Shown here: in pieces, positions 9,221 through 17,323 of the stretch | How positions within the stretch are numbered: the stretch's first letter is position 1 | Layout: every line of letters starts with the position of its first letter | Assembly: GCF_022698165.1 (NCBI RefSeq) | Contig: NZ_JALDAY010000008.1 | Location: 248,001 to 312,000 of the forward strand | Direction of reading: 5' to 3' | Origin: Streptomyces cylindrosporus | Lineage (GTDB): Bacteria; Actinomycetota; Actinomycetes; Streptomycetales; Streptomycetaceae | Length of the DNA: 64,000 nt | Translations under genes and position numbers: made by a program | Notes under the pieces: model-generated | What the model was told of the DNA's origin: nothing | What the model saw: only the letters and a program-made list of their open reading frames with translations | Databases searched by the model: none

Positions 9221-10939
9221 GTGGCGGAACGGAGCACGGCTGCCGTCGACGTGGCAGACAACAGCGGCGACGAGCCGCTGACCGCACAGGCGGACCAGTC
9301 CACGGCCGACGGGGTGGCCCAGAACCGGGAGCGGGACACGGACATCGACGAGGCACAGGGGAGTGGCGGGACCGAGGGTCCCGAGAAGGCCTCACCGCCA
9401 GAGCTGCACAGCGGTCACAAGCTGGCCAGACGGTACCGGCTCGAGGAGTGCGTCACCCGTCTGGACGGATTCAGCAGTTGGCGCGCGGTGGACGAGAAAC
9501 TCCGGCGTGCCGTCGGTGTCCACATCCTCCCGGCCGACCACGCGCGGGCACGTTCCGTGCTGGCCGCGGCCCGTTCCTCGGCGCTGCTCGGTGACCCGCG
9601 CTTCGTCCAGGTGCTCGACGCGGTCGAGGAGAACGACCTCGTCTACGTCGTCCACGAATGGCTGCCCGACGCCATCGAGCTGACCACCCTGCTCGCCTCC
9701 GGTCCCCTGGAGCCGCACGAGGCCTACCAGATGGTCAGTCAGATCGCCTCGGCGATGGCCGCCGCGCACCGTGAGGGCCTGGCCCATCTGCGGCTGAACC
9801 CCAATGCCGTGCTGCGCACCTCTAGCGCACAGTGGCGCATCCGCGGTCTCGCCGTGAACTCCGCGCTGCGCGGCATCACTTCCGAGACCCCGCAGCGCAC
9901 GGACACCGAGTCCATCGGTGCGCTCCTGTACGCCGCGCTCACCCAGCGCTGGCCGTACGAGAGCGACGCGTACGGCCTGTCGGGGCTGCCGAAGGACGTC
10001 GGTCTGATCGCGCCCGACCAGGTGCGGGCCGGTGTCCACCGGGGCCTGTCCGAGCTGTCCATGCGCGCGCTCGCCAACGACGGCGCGACCGCCTCCCGCC
10101 ACGAAGCTCCGTGCACCACGCCGGAGGAGCTGGTGAAGGCGATCGGCGAGATGCCCCGCATCCGCCCGCCGGAGCCGGCGTACACCGCGCCGCCGGAGTA
10201 CCAGCGCACGACGTACCAGCAGGGCACGTACGGCCGCCCGGCACCGCACCCCGGCGCCACCCAGCCCGTACCGGCCCCGCCGGCTCCACTGCAGAGCCGC
10301 ACCGGCAAGGCGCTGAAATGGGCCGTGTCGGCGCTCCTCATCGCCGCGCTGGGACTGGGGAGTTGGCAGCTCGCGGACGCCCTGATGGACAGCGGCAACA
10401 AGTCCGACGACACCAACAAGACCCAGACGACGGACGGGAACGACAAGAGCGGCGACAAGACCAAGCCCGCCAAGACCCTGACGATCCAGGACGCCCAGGA
10501 GTTCGCGGTGGAGGGTTCGCTCCAGGCGCCCGAGGACGTCGGCAAGACCTACGACAAGGACAGCTCCACCTACTGGCGGACCAAGAGCTACAACGCCGGC
10601 CCGAAGCTCGCCCCGTACAAGCCGGGCGTCGGCATCGTCTACGAGCTCAGCTCCGCCCAGACGATCTCGACGGCGACCATAGGGCTCCGGTACGCGGGCA
10701 ATCACACGACGGTCCACCTGTACGCGACCGACTCGCTCTCCCCCTCGACATCCGTCGACGCGATGCAGGAGATCGGAACCGCCACCACCAATGGCACCTC
10801 TCTCACCGTGAAGGCCACCAAGAAGCTGAAGACCCAGTACGTTCTGCTGTGGCTCACCGACGTGCCCAAGGCGCCCGGCGACAGCTACAGCGGCGCCGGC
10901 TACAAGCAGGCCATCACGGACGTGAAGTTCACCGGCTGA
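9221..10939 (+). CDS. Membrane pseudokinase with extracytoplasmic beta domain
   Basis: 572 residues from GTG 9221, chosen because GGGGAGGCAGG (9203-9213) precedes it. Upstream in-frame starts lack such a site. After an acidic N-tail, residues about 70-310 align with the serine/threonine kinase fold, starting at YRLEECVTRLDG. The catalytic loop reads HLRLNPNAVL, so the HRD aspartate is lost, and the DFG position is also degraded. One membrane helix follows (about residues 363-385), then a Lys/Asp/Thr linker and a C-terminal domain of about 150 residues like F5/8 (discoidin) or carbohydrate-binding folds. This corresponds to the pseudokinase part of mycobacterial MviN, which binds FhaA when phosphorylated by PknB. 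Confidence 0.85.
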   Translation: MAERSTAAVDVADNSGDEPLTAQADQSTADGVAQNRERDTDIDEAQGSGGTEGPEKASPPELHSGHKLARRYRLEECVTRLDGFSSWRAVDEKLRRAVGVHILPADHARARSVLAAARSSALLGDPRFVQVLDAVEENDLVYVVHEWLPDAIELTTLLASGPLEPHEAYQMVSQIASAMAAAHREGLAHLRLNPNAVLRTSSAQWRIRGLAVNSALRGITSETPQRTDTESIGALLYAALTQRWPYESDAYGLSGLPKDVGLIAPDQVRAGVHRGLSELSMRALANDGATASRHEAPCTTPEELVKAIGEMPRIRPPEPAYTAPPEYQRTTYQQGTYGRPAPHPGATQPVPAPPAPLQSRTGKALKWAVSALLIAALGLGSWQLADALMDSGNKSDDTNKTQTTDGNDKSGDKTKPAKTLTIQDAQEFAVEGSLQAPEDVGKTYDKDSSTYWRTKSYNAGPKLAPYKPGVGIVYELSSAQTISTATIGLRYAGNHTTVHLYATDSLSPSTSVDAMQEIGTATTNGTSLTVKATKKLKTQYVLLWLTDVPKAPGDSYSGAGYKQAITDVKFTG

Positions 10940-10970
10940 CAGGAAACCGCATCCCAGGGGAGGGGGTCCG

Positions 10971-11696
10971 ATGGCAGATGACACCGCATACGGCGACACC
11001 AGCGATCAGGACCTCCTGGCCCGTCACGTAGAGGGCGACCCGGAGGCCTTCGGTGAGCTTGTGCGGCGTCATCGCGACCGACTCTGGGCCGTGGCCCTGC
11101 GGACGCTGGGCGACCGCGAGGAGGCCGCTGACGCCGTCCAGGACGCCCTCGTCTCCGCATACCGGGCCGCCCACACCTTCCGCGGCCAGTCGGCCGTCAC
11201 GACGTGGCTGCACCGGATCACGGTGAACGCCTGCCTCGACCGCGCCCGCAAGGCCGCCTCCCGCAAGACATCTCCGGTGGACGACACGGAGCGGCTGGAG
11301 CAGCTCCTGGAGCCCCACGAGGAGGCCTCCGCCCCCGCCGAGCGCAACGATCTCCACCGTCAGCTGCTGGAGGCGCTCGGCACCCTCCCGCCGGACCAGC
11401 GCGCCGCGCTCGTCCTCGTGGACATGCAGGGCTACCCCGTCGCCGAGGCCGCCCGGGTGCTCGACGTTCCGACCGGCACGGTGAAGAGCCGTTGCGCCCG
11501 GGGCAGAGCCAGACTTCTGCCCCTGCTCACCCATCTGCGGCCGGAAAGCGCCGGAGGCGGAAACCAACAGGGCGAAGGGCGGAACCGGACGCAGGGGACA
11601 TCCGTCCCACCGGCAGCGGGGCCGCCGACAGCCGGTCCACGCGATACCGGGCCGAGTGATTCAGCTGCAATGAAGGGCGGAGGTGGGCGAGCGTGA
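10971..11696 (+). CDS. sigM: ECF RNA polymerase sigma factor, SigM type
   Basis: 241 residues. The sigma-70 region 2 core is clear (ARHVEGDPEAFGELVRRH, then DAVQDALVSAYR), and region 4 contains the helix-turn-helix around VAEAARVLDVPTGTVKSR. The C-terminal 55 residues are a Gly/Pro-rich tail without a known domain. The stop overlaps the start of the anti-sigma gene by 4 bases (GTGA), so the two are translated together. Position before trxBA and after murJ matches sigM in mycobacteria and streptomycetes. It would direct an envelope or oxidative stress regulon when released by the next protein. Confidence 0.9.
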   Translation: MADDTAYGDTSDQDLLARHVEGDPEAFGELVRRHRDRLWAVALRTLGDREEAADAVQDALVSAYRAAHTFRGQSAVTTWLHRITVNACLDRARKAASRKTSPVDDTERLEQLLEPHEEASAPAERNDLHRQLLEALGTLPPDQRAALVLVDMQGYPVAEAARVLDVPTGTVKSRCARGRARLLPLLTHLRPESAGGGNQQGEGRNRTQGTSVPPAAGPPTAGPRDTGPSDSAAMKGGGGRA

Positions 11697-12571
11697 CATC
11701 CACGACGGACATGGCCGGACACCCGGACGTCGCCGAGCTCTCCGACCTCACCGAGGGACTGCTCACTCCGTCCAGGACCACCGACGTCCGGCAGCATCTG
11801 GACGGGTGCGAGCTCTGCGCCGACGTCTACGCGTCGCTGGAAGAGATCCGGGGACTGCTCGGCACGCTTCCGGGACCGCCCCGGATGCCGGCCGACGTGG
11901 CAGGCCGGATCGATGCCGCCCTCGCGGCGGAGGCCCTGCTGAACGCGACGGCACCCGGCACCGCGCATGTTTCACGTGAAACATCGGTATCGGGAGACCG
12001 GCCTTCCGGCCATGCGCGCGGTTCGAGCACCGGGCCCGGTCGCAAGAACCGGAAGCGTCTCGGACGCCGCCGGGTCGCCGTCCTCGGCAGTGTCTTCGCA
12101 GTCGCCGCGCTCGGACTCGGCTCCGTGCTGATCGCGACGTTCAACGACGGCAAGCCCTCCGATACGGAGGCGAACGGACGGCAGACCACCGCTGCTGACA
12201 CCTTCTCCGAGAAGAAGCTGCAGACGCAGGTCGCCGACCTCCTCGTCCAGAAGGAGAGCTCGGGCCGCGGATCCACCGCCCCGCACAACAGCGTCGGCGC
12301 GCTGGGGGGCGACGACCCCGGTGTCGTGTCACCCAAGATCGACAAGGTTCCCAAGATCCCCGACTGCATCCAGAGGGGAATCGCCAGTGACGACGCGCCT
12401 CTGGCGACCAAGAACGGCGTCTTCAAGGGAACGGACGCACTCCTTGTCGTGCTCGCCGACACCTCGGACAGCACCAAGGTGACCGCGTACATCATGGACG
12501 CGACCTGTGTGACACACCCGTCGTCCGGTGACGCGAAGATCCTTCTGAAGGGGTCCTACAACCGCTCCTGA
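11693..12571 (+). CDS. Membrane anti-sigma factor with zinc-binding motif
   Basis: 292 residues from GTG 11693, overlapping the sigma factor stop. The N-terminal domain carries the zinc anti-sigma motif H-x3-C-x2-C in HLDGCELC (about residues 35-42). One membrane helix (about residues 125-145) separates it from an outside domain of about 145 residues with two cysteines. It most likely holds SigM at the membrane and releases it on an envelope or redox signal. A perfect parS site is embedded in frame (11969-11982) and is translated as Val-Ser-Arg-Glu-Thr in the linker between the two domains, where sequence constraint on the protein is low. Confidence 0.85.
   Translation: MTSTTDMAGHPDVAELSDLTEGLLTPSRTTDVRQHLDGCELCADVYASLEEIRGLLGTLPGPPRMPADVAGRIDAALAAEALLNATAPGTAHVSRETSVSGDRPSGHARGSSTGPGRKNRKRLGRRRVAVLGSVFAVAALGLGSVLIATFNDGKPSDTEANGRQTTAADTFSEKKLQTQVADLLVQKESSGRGSTAPHNSVGALGGDDPGVVSPKIDKVPKIPDCIQRGIASDDAPLATKNGVFKGTDALLVVLADTSDSTKVTAYIMDATCVTHPSSGDAKILLKGSYNRS
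11969..11982. promoter_or_regulatory. parS site 3, inside the anti-sigma gene
   Basis: Perfect GTTTCACGTGAAAC within coding sequence, with CAT/ATG flanks making an 18-bp or longer palindrome. It is read as HVSRET in the anti-sigma factor. Confidence 0.93.
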
Positions 12572-12642
12572 GCGCGCACGCTTCAGCGGCTTCCTCCGTG
12601 GTATCCCGTTCGGTGTCGCATCGCCGTGTGCCCGGACACACC

Positions 12643-12669
12643 GGGAATGCGCGCCCCTTAGGATCCGTT
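12643..12669 (+). promoter_or_regulatory. Sigma-R type promoter for trxBA
   Basis: GGGAAT at 12643-12648, an 18-base spacer and GTT at 12667-12669 give an exact match to the streptomycete sigma-R consensus GGGAAT-N18-GTT. It lies 71 bases before the trxB start. In S. coelicolor the trxBA operon is a known sigma-R target induced by disulfide stress. Confidence 0.85.
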
Positions 12670-12739
12670 GGGTGGGGTGAGAGTTCCGAGAGGTCTCCCA
12701 CCGGTCCGACGACGCAGTCCAGAGACGAGGAAACAAGCC

Positions 12740-13708
12740 GTGAGCGACGTCCGTAACGTGATCATCATCGGCTCCGGGCCCGCCGGCTACACGGCGGCGC
12801 TCTACACCGCGCGCGCGTCGCTGAAGCCGCTGGTCTTCGAGGGCGCCGTCACCGCCGGTGGTGCGCTCATGAACACCACCGAGGTGGAGAACTTCCCCGG
12901 CTTCCAGGAAGGCATCATGGGCCCCGAGCTCATGGACAACATGCGCGCCCAGGCCGAGCGCTTCGGTGCCGAGCTCGTCCCGGACGACATCGTCTCCGTC
13001 GACCTGACCGGTGAGATCAAGACCGTCACGGACACCGCGGGCACCGTGCACAAGGCGAAGGCCGTCATCGTCGCCACCGGCTCGCAGCACCGCAAGCTCG
13101 GCCTGCCGAACGAGGACGCCCTCTCCGGCCGCGGCGTCTCGTGGTGCGCCACCTGTGACGGATTCTTCTTCAAGGACCAGGACATCGCCGTGATCGGCGG
13201 CGGCGACACCGCGATGGAGGAGGCCACCTTCCTCTCCCGCTTCGCCAAGTCCGTGACGATCGTCCACCGCCGGGACACCCTGCGCGCCTCCAAGGCGATG
13301 CAGGAGCGTGCCTTCGCCGACCCGAAGATCAAGTTCGTGTGGGACAGCGAGGTCGCCGAGATCCAGGGCGACCCGAAGCTGGCCGGGCTGAAGCTGCGCA
13401 ACCTGAAGACGGGCGAGCTGAGCGACCTGGCGGTCACCGGCCTGTTCATCGCGATCGGCCACGACCCGCGCACCGAGCTCTTCAAGGGCCAGCTCGACCT
13501 GGACGAGGAGGGCTACCTCAAGGTCGCCGCCCCCTCGACCCGCACCAACGTGACCGGCGTGTTCGCCGCCGGTGACGTGGTCGACCACACCTACCGCCAG
13601 GCGATCACCGCGGCCGGCACCGGCTGCTCCTCCGCCCTCGACGCCGAGCGCTACCTCGCCGCGCTCGCGGACGAGGAGCAGGCCGAGCCCGAGAAGACCT
13701 CCGTCTGA
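12740..13708 (+). CDS. trxB: Thioredoxin-disulfide reductase
   Basis: 322 residues from GTG 12740. A FAD-binding GxGxxG motif (GSGPAGYTAA) at residues 11-20, the redox pair CATC at residues 136-139, the NADPH-binding GGGDTAMEEA, and the C-terminal GVFAAGDV FAD motif are all intact. It passes electrons from NADPH to thioredoxin in the cytoplasm. trxA follows after 43 bases, so they form one operon, driven at least in part by the sigma-R type promoter upstream. Length and motifs are normal for the low molecular weight bacterial family. Confidence 0.97.
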   Translation: MSDVRNVIIIGSGPAGYTAALYTARASLKPLVFEGAVTAGGALMNTTEVENFPGFQEGIMGPELMDNMRAQAERFGAELVPDDIVSVDLTGEIKTVTDTAGTVHKAKAVIVATGSQHRKLGLPNEDALSGRGVSWCATCDGFFFKDQDIAVIGGGDTAMEEATFLSRFAKSVTIVHRRDTLRASKAMQERAFADPKIKFVWDSEVAEIQGDPKLAGLKLRNLKTGELSDLAVTGLFIAIGHDPRTELFKGQLDLDEEGYLKVAAPSTRTNVTGVFAAGDVVDHTYRQAITAAGTGCSSALDAERYLAALADEEQAEPEKTSV

Positions 13709-13751
13709 CCCCCTTCCGCCCCACCGCACACCAGTAAAAGGAGCCCTTGCC

Positions 13752-14081
13752 GTGGCCGACCTGAAGAACGTGACCGACGACTCCTTCGAGCAGGACGTCC
13801 TCAAGAGCGACAAGCCCGTCCTGGTGGACTTCTGGGCCGCCTGGTGCGGTCCGTGCCGCCAGATCGCTCCGTCGCTCGAGGCGATCGCCAAGGAGTACGG
13901 CGACAAGATCGAGGTCGTGAAGCTCAACATCGACGAGAACCCGGGTACGGCTGCCAAGTACGGCGTGATGTCCATCCCGACGCTGAACGTCTACCAGAAC
14001 GGCGAGGTCGCCAAGACCATCGTCGGCGCGAAGCCGAAGGCCGCGATCGTGCGCGACCTCGAGGACTTCATCGCTGAGTGA
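13752..14081 (+). CDS. trxA: Thioredoxin
   Basis: 109 residues from GTG 13752, after an AAAAGGAG ribosome site. The thioredoxin fold has the active site WCGPC (in WAAWCGPCRQ, about residues 32-36) and the cis-proline motif SIPT. It reduces protein disulfides and is recharged by the TrxB encoded just upstream. The stop codon is one base away from a parS site, and a long hairpin follows, so transcription of the operon ends here. Confidence 0.97.
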   Translation: MADLKNVTDDSFEQDVLKSDKPVLVDFWAAWCGPCRQIAPSLEAIAKEYGDKIEVVKLNIDENPGTAAKYGVMSIPTLNVYQNGEVAKTIVGAKPKAAIVRDLEDFIAE

Positions 14082-14082
14082 C

Positions 14083-14096
14083 GTTTCACGTGAAAC
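14083..14096. promoter_or_regulatory. parS site 4, directly after trxA
   Basis: Perfect GTTTCACGTGAAAC starting two bases after the trxA stop and abutting the terminator stem. Confidence 0.93.
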
Positions 14097-14134
14097 ATCG
14101 AAGGGGCCGACCCGAATGGGTCGGCCCCTTCGAT
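14097..14134. terminator. Bidirectional hairpin terminator between trxA and the GNAT gene
   Basis: 17-bp perfect stem (14097-14113 with 14118-14134), 4-base loop, between convergent genes. It begins at the last base of the parS site. Confidence 0.9.
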
Positions 14135-14166
14135 GTTGGCGACATCATCGCGGCATCATCCGGGGC

Positions 14167-14784
14167 CTACAGAGGTCGCAGCACCGGTTCCTTCTGCACG
14201 GCCCCCAGCAACCGGTCCAGGGCCATCTCCACGTCTTCCTTCCACGAGAGCGTGGTCCTCAGCTCCAGCCTCATCCGTGGATACGTGGGATGTTGCCGCA
14301 CGGTCTTGAACCCCACGGCCAGGAGATGGTCGGCGGGCAGCACACAGGCCGGCTCCTTCCAACGGGCGTCCCCGAACGCCTCGATGGCCTTGAAGCCCCG
14401 GCGCAGCAGATCCTTGGCCACCGTCTGCACCATCACCCGGCCGAGCCCCTGCCCCTGGTAACCGGGCAGGATGAAGCCGGTCATCAACTGCACCGCGTCC
14501 GGCGACACAGGGCTCGTGGGGAACGCCGTGGAGCGGGGGACGTAGGCCGGAGGGGCGTACAGGACGAAGCCCACCGGTGCGTCATCGACGTAGACGACCC
14601 GGCCGCAGGATCCCCAGTCGAGGAGGACGGCCGAGATCCAGGCCTCCTTCTCCAGGGCAGCCGTGCCCGCCTTTACCGCGGCCTCACCGCTGACTGGGTC
14701 CAGCTCCCAGAAGACGCACGAGCGACAGCGCTGGGGAAGGTCCTGAAGGTTGTCCAGCGTGAGCGGTACAAGCCGACGCCCCAT
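14167..14784 (-). CDS. GNAT family N-acetyltransferase
   Basis: 205 residues from ATG 14784 with GCGAGG upstream. The acetyl-CoA binding signature LPGYQGQGLGRVMVQ (about residues 108-122) identifies a GNAT acetyltransferase. A Cys pair near the N-terminus (RCRSCVFWE) may bind metal. The target is unknown. It faces trxA across a shared terminator and lies downstream of the parAB operon, separated from parB by a terminator, so it is probably an independent unit. A short hydrophobic ORF on the same strand overlaps its 5' end. Confidence 0.85.
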   Translation of the reverse strand: MGRRLVPLTLDNLQDLPQRCRSCVFWELDPVSGEAAVKAGTAALEKEAWISAVLLDWGSCGRVVYVDDAPVGFVLYAPPAYVPRSTAFPTSPVSPDAVQLMTGFILPGYQGQGLGRVMVQTVAKDLLRRGFKAIEAFGDARWKEPACVLPADHLLAVGFKTVRQHPTYPRMRLELRTTLSWKEDVEMALDRLLGAVQKEPVLRPL

Positions 14785-14930
14785 GAAGGCTGTTCCTCGC
14801 TTCCTTCGCCCGCCGCGCCGCGGGCGGCCGTCAGAGCGCTCCGCTCCCTCAGCAGGCTGCCGACGAAGCCGCCGACCGCGCCCAGCCCCAGGCCCGCGCT
14901 CACCAGTCCGGTGCGGCTCATCGTTCGCAT
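14673..14930 (-). CDS. Possible small hydrophobic protein overlapping the GNAT gene
   Basis: 85 codons from ATG 14930, preceded on the minus strand by a very good ribosome site (GAGGGAGGC at a normal distance). The N-terminus contains a Gly/Leu/Val membrane-like stretch (about residues 8-24) followed by basic and polar residues. The last 112 bases run in another frame across the start of the acetyltransferase gene, so the C-terminal part may be spurious or the overlap may be translational coupling. I do not recognise a family. The ribosome site is the main evidence. Confidence 0.4.
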   Translation of the reverse strand: MRTMSRTGLVSAGLGLGAVGGFVGSLLRERSALTAARGAAGEGSEEQPSWGVGLYRSRWTTFRTFPSAVARASSGSWTQSAVRPR

Positions 14931-15029
14931 GGCCGCTGCCTCCCTCTCAGAGGTACTGCCAGGTGGATGCGCCATACCCGAACGCATCGTATCCACGAAG
15001 CGATTCCATCGATACCGCCTGAAAGCAAA

Positions 15030-15070
15030 GAGCGAGCCGTGTTCCGGTACACACCGGACACGGCCCGCTC
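15030..15070 (-). terminator. Terminator of the parAB operon
   Basis: Long hairpin with arms GAGCGAGCCGTGTTCCGG and its near complement (one mismatch), 47 bases past the parB stop on the minus strand. Confidence 0.7.
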
Positions 15071-15116
15071 GATCGGCCCACGGAGCGAAACCGCCCCTCT
15101 GTCGGCCATCTGCTCT

Positions 15117-16217
15117 CTAGGCCTCGTCGTCCTCGGACTCGCCGTCCATCAGGCTCTTCTGCAGCACGGGCCCCTCGCCGGGAGCCAGGCTGCTGAGGAT
15201 CCGTTCCAGGTCCTCCATCGAGGCGAACTCGACGGTGATCTTGCCCTTCTTCTGGCCGAGGTCGACCTTCACCCGCGTCTCGAAGCGGTCCGAGAGACGG
15301 GTCGCGAGGTCGCTCAGTGCCGGGGAGACCCGGGTGCCGGCCCGCGGTCCCTTGGAGCGCTGGGCCGTCTGGGGACGCGAGCCCATGAGGGTCACGATCT
15401 CCTCGACGGCCCGCACCGAGAGGCCCTCGGCCACGATGCGGTGGGCGAGCCGGTCCTGCTCCTCCGAGTCGTCCACGGAGAGCAGGGCCCGCGCGTGACC
15501 GGCGGAGAGCACTCCGGCAGCCACCCGGCGCTGGACCGCCGGCGAGAGCTTCAGCAGACGCAGCGTGTTGGAGACCTGCGGGCGCGACCGCCCGATGCGG
15601 TCGGCCAGCTGGTCGTGCGTGCAGTTGAAGTCCTTCAGGAGCTGGTCGTAGGCGGCCGCCTCTTCCAGCGGGTTCAGCTGCGCGCGGTGCAGGTTCTCCA
15701 GAAGGGCGTCCAGGAGGAGCTTCTCGTCCTCCGTGGCCCGCACGATCGCCGGGATCGCCTCCAGGCCGGCCTCTCGGCAGGCCCGCCAGCGCCGCTCGCC
15801 CATGATCAGCTCATAGCGGGCGGGACCCAACTGCCGTACGACAACCGGCTGGAGGAGACCGACCTCCTGGATGGAGGTGACGAGTTCCTGCAGTGCGTCC
15901 TCGTCGAAGACCTCACGCGGCTGGCGCGGGTTCGGCGTGATGGAGTCGAGGGGCAGCTCGGCGAAGTGCGCGCCCATCGGGGGCGCGGGCGTCTCCGCAT
16001 AGCCGTTGACCGAAGGCTCCTCTGTTTCATGTGAAACAGGCGGCAGCGTTGTCACCTTCGCCGCAGCCACTCCGCGGTCGCCGGTCAGCACCGGTACCGC
16101 TGTCGGGGAGGCGGAAGCCGCACTCCCCACCGCGGCCGGGGCCGGCGTCTTCTCCGTCGGGGCAGCAGGGATCAGTGCGCCGAGACCACGGCCCAAACCC
16201 CTCCGTCGCTCGCTCAC
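15117..16217 (-). CDS. parB: Chromosome partitioning protein ParB
   Basis: 366 residues from GTG 16217. It starts with the basic GLGRGLGALIP motif that contacts ParA, followed by a variable linker. The ParB N-terminal domain has the CTP-binding motifs around NPRQPR and GERRWRA, then a helix-turn-helix region (ADRIGRSRPQVSNTLRLLKL) for parS binding and a C-terminal dimer domain (KVDLGQKKGKITVEF). Its start overlaps the parA stop by 4 bases. The linker contains a degenerate parS (GTTTCATGTGAAAC, 16024-16037) read as Val-Ser-His-Glu-Thr. ParB loads on parS, slides as a clamp and organises the origin during sporulation. Confidence 0.96.
   Translation of the reverse strand: MSERRRGLGRGLGALIPAAPTEKTPAPAAVGSAASASPTAVPVLTGDRGVAAAKVTTLPPVSHETEEPSVNGYAETPAPPMGAHFAELPLDSITPNPRQPREVFDEDALQELVTSIQEVGLLQPVVVRQLGPARYELIMGERRWRACREAGLEAIPAIVRATEDEKLLLDALLENLHRAQLNPLEEAAAYDQLLKDFNCTHDQLADRIGRSRPQVSNTLRLLKLSPAVQRRVAAGVLSAGHARALLSVDDSEEQDRLAHRIVAEGLSVRAVEEIVTLMGSRPQTAQRSKGPRAGTRVSPALSDLATRLSDRFETRVKVDLGQKKGKITVEFASMEDLERILSSLAPGEGPVLQKSLMDGESEDDEA
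16024..16037. promoter_or_regulatory. Degenerate parS inside parB
   Basis: GTTTCATGTGAAAC differs from parS at one base (T for C at position 7), in frame with the parB linker. Probably a weakened site. Confidence 0.6.
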
Positions 16218-17287
16218 TGGATCCCCTCCACCATGCTCGGGTTGTTCTGGGCCCCGATATGGGCCTGCGTCGGGTCGTAGTTGACGCCGACACCCTTCAG
16301 CGCGATTTCTCGTGCCGCCTCAAGATAGGACAGGGCACCGCTCGATCCCGGATCGTAGGTGAGAACCGTCTGTCCGTAGCTCGGCGCCTCGGAGATACGG
16401 ACCGAGCGGGGAATGCTCGTCCGCAGCACCTCGTCGCCGAAGTGGGTGCGCACCTCGTCCGCGACCTGGGACGCGAGCCGCGTCCGGCCGTCGTACATGG
16501 TGAGCAGGATCGTCGATACATGCAGCGCGGGGTTGAGGTGCCCTCGCACCAGATCGACGTTGCGCAACAGCTGCCCCAGTCCCTCCAGCGCGTAGTACTC
16601 GCACTGGATCGGGATGAGGACCTCGGCACCGGCGACCAAGGCGTTGACCGTAAGGAGACCGAGTGAGGGCGGGCAGTCGATGAGGATGTAGTCCAGCGGG
16701 TGCTCGTACGCCTGGATGGCCCGTTGCAGTCGGCTCTCACGTGCCACCAGGGACACCAGCTCGATCTCCGCACCGGCGAGATCGATGGTGGCGGGTGCGC
16801 AGAAGAGTCCCTCGACATCCGGGACCGGCTGGACGACTTCGGCCAGCGGCTTGCTGTCGATCAACACGTCGTAGATCGATGGCACTTCGGCGTGATGATC
16901 GATCCCCAGGGCTGTGGACGCGTTGCCCTGCGGGTCGAGGTCGATGACAAGGACGCGACCGCCGTGGACAGCCAGCGAAGCGGCGAGGTTGACCGTGGTC
17001 GTCGTCTTGCCCACGCCACCCTTCTGGTTGGCGACGACGATGACACGGGTCTGCTCGGGCCGTGGCAGGCCCTCGCCGGCTCGGTTCAGAGCCTCCACTG
17101 CCAGTTGGGCAGCACGACCGATCGGAGTGTCGTCCATCGGGGGCGGTGTTTCACGTGAAACATCCTCCCCCAACGACTCGGTACGGGGACCGGGGACCGG
17201 ATCGGTCATCGGTCCCGCGATGTTGGCGTCGGACCGCAAGGATTCACTCTCCTCGACTTCAGGCTCGCAATGAACAGAGCCTCCCAT
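16214..17287 (-). CDS. parA: Chromosome partitioning ATPase ParA
   Basis: 357 residues from ATG 17287. A deviant Walker A box KGGVGKTT (VVANQKGGVGKTTTTVNLA), followed by DLDPQGNAS and the Walker B region DYILIDCPPSLGLL, identify a ParA/Soj ATPase. ParA dimers bind DNA nonspecifically and move ParB-parS complexes. The first 50 or so residues are acidic and lack a known domain. They contain VSRET encoded by a parS site. The frame stays open to 17473, so a start up to 62 codons earlier cannot be excluded. Position 17287 matches the N-terminus I recall for streptomycete ParA. parB overlaps the 3' end by 4 bases. Confidence 0.95.
   Translation of the reverse strand: MGGSVHCEPEVEESESLRSDANIAGPMTDPVPGPRTESLGEDVSRETPPPMDDTPIGRAAQLAVEALNRAGEGLPRPEQTRVIVVANQKGGVGKTTTTVNLAASLAVHGGRVLVIDLDPQGNASTALGIDHHAEVPSIYDVLIDSKPLAEVVQPVPDVEGLFCAPATIDLAGAEIELVSLVARESRLQRAIQAYEHPLDYILIDCPPSLGLLTVNALVAGAEVLIPIQCEYYALEGLGQLLRNVDLVRGHLNPALHVSTILLTMYDGRTRLASQVADEVRTHFGDEVLRTSIPRSVRISEAPSYGQTVLTYDPGSSGALSYLEAAREIALKGVGVNYDPTQAHIGAQNNPSMVEGIQ
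17148..17161. promoter_or_regulatory. parS site 5, inside parA
   Basis: Perfect GTTTCACGTGAAAC in the acidic N-terminal region of parA, read as DVSRET. Confidence 0.93.
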
Positions 17288-17323
17288 GCCTTCGGGGTCG
17301 TGAACCAGTGAGGCCTGGTGTTC

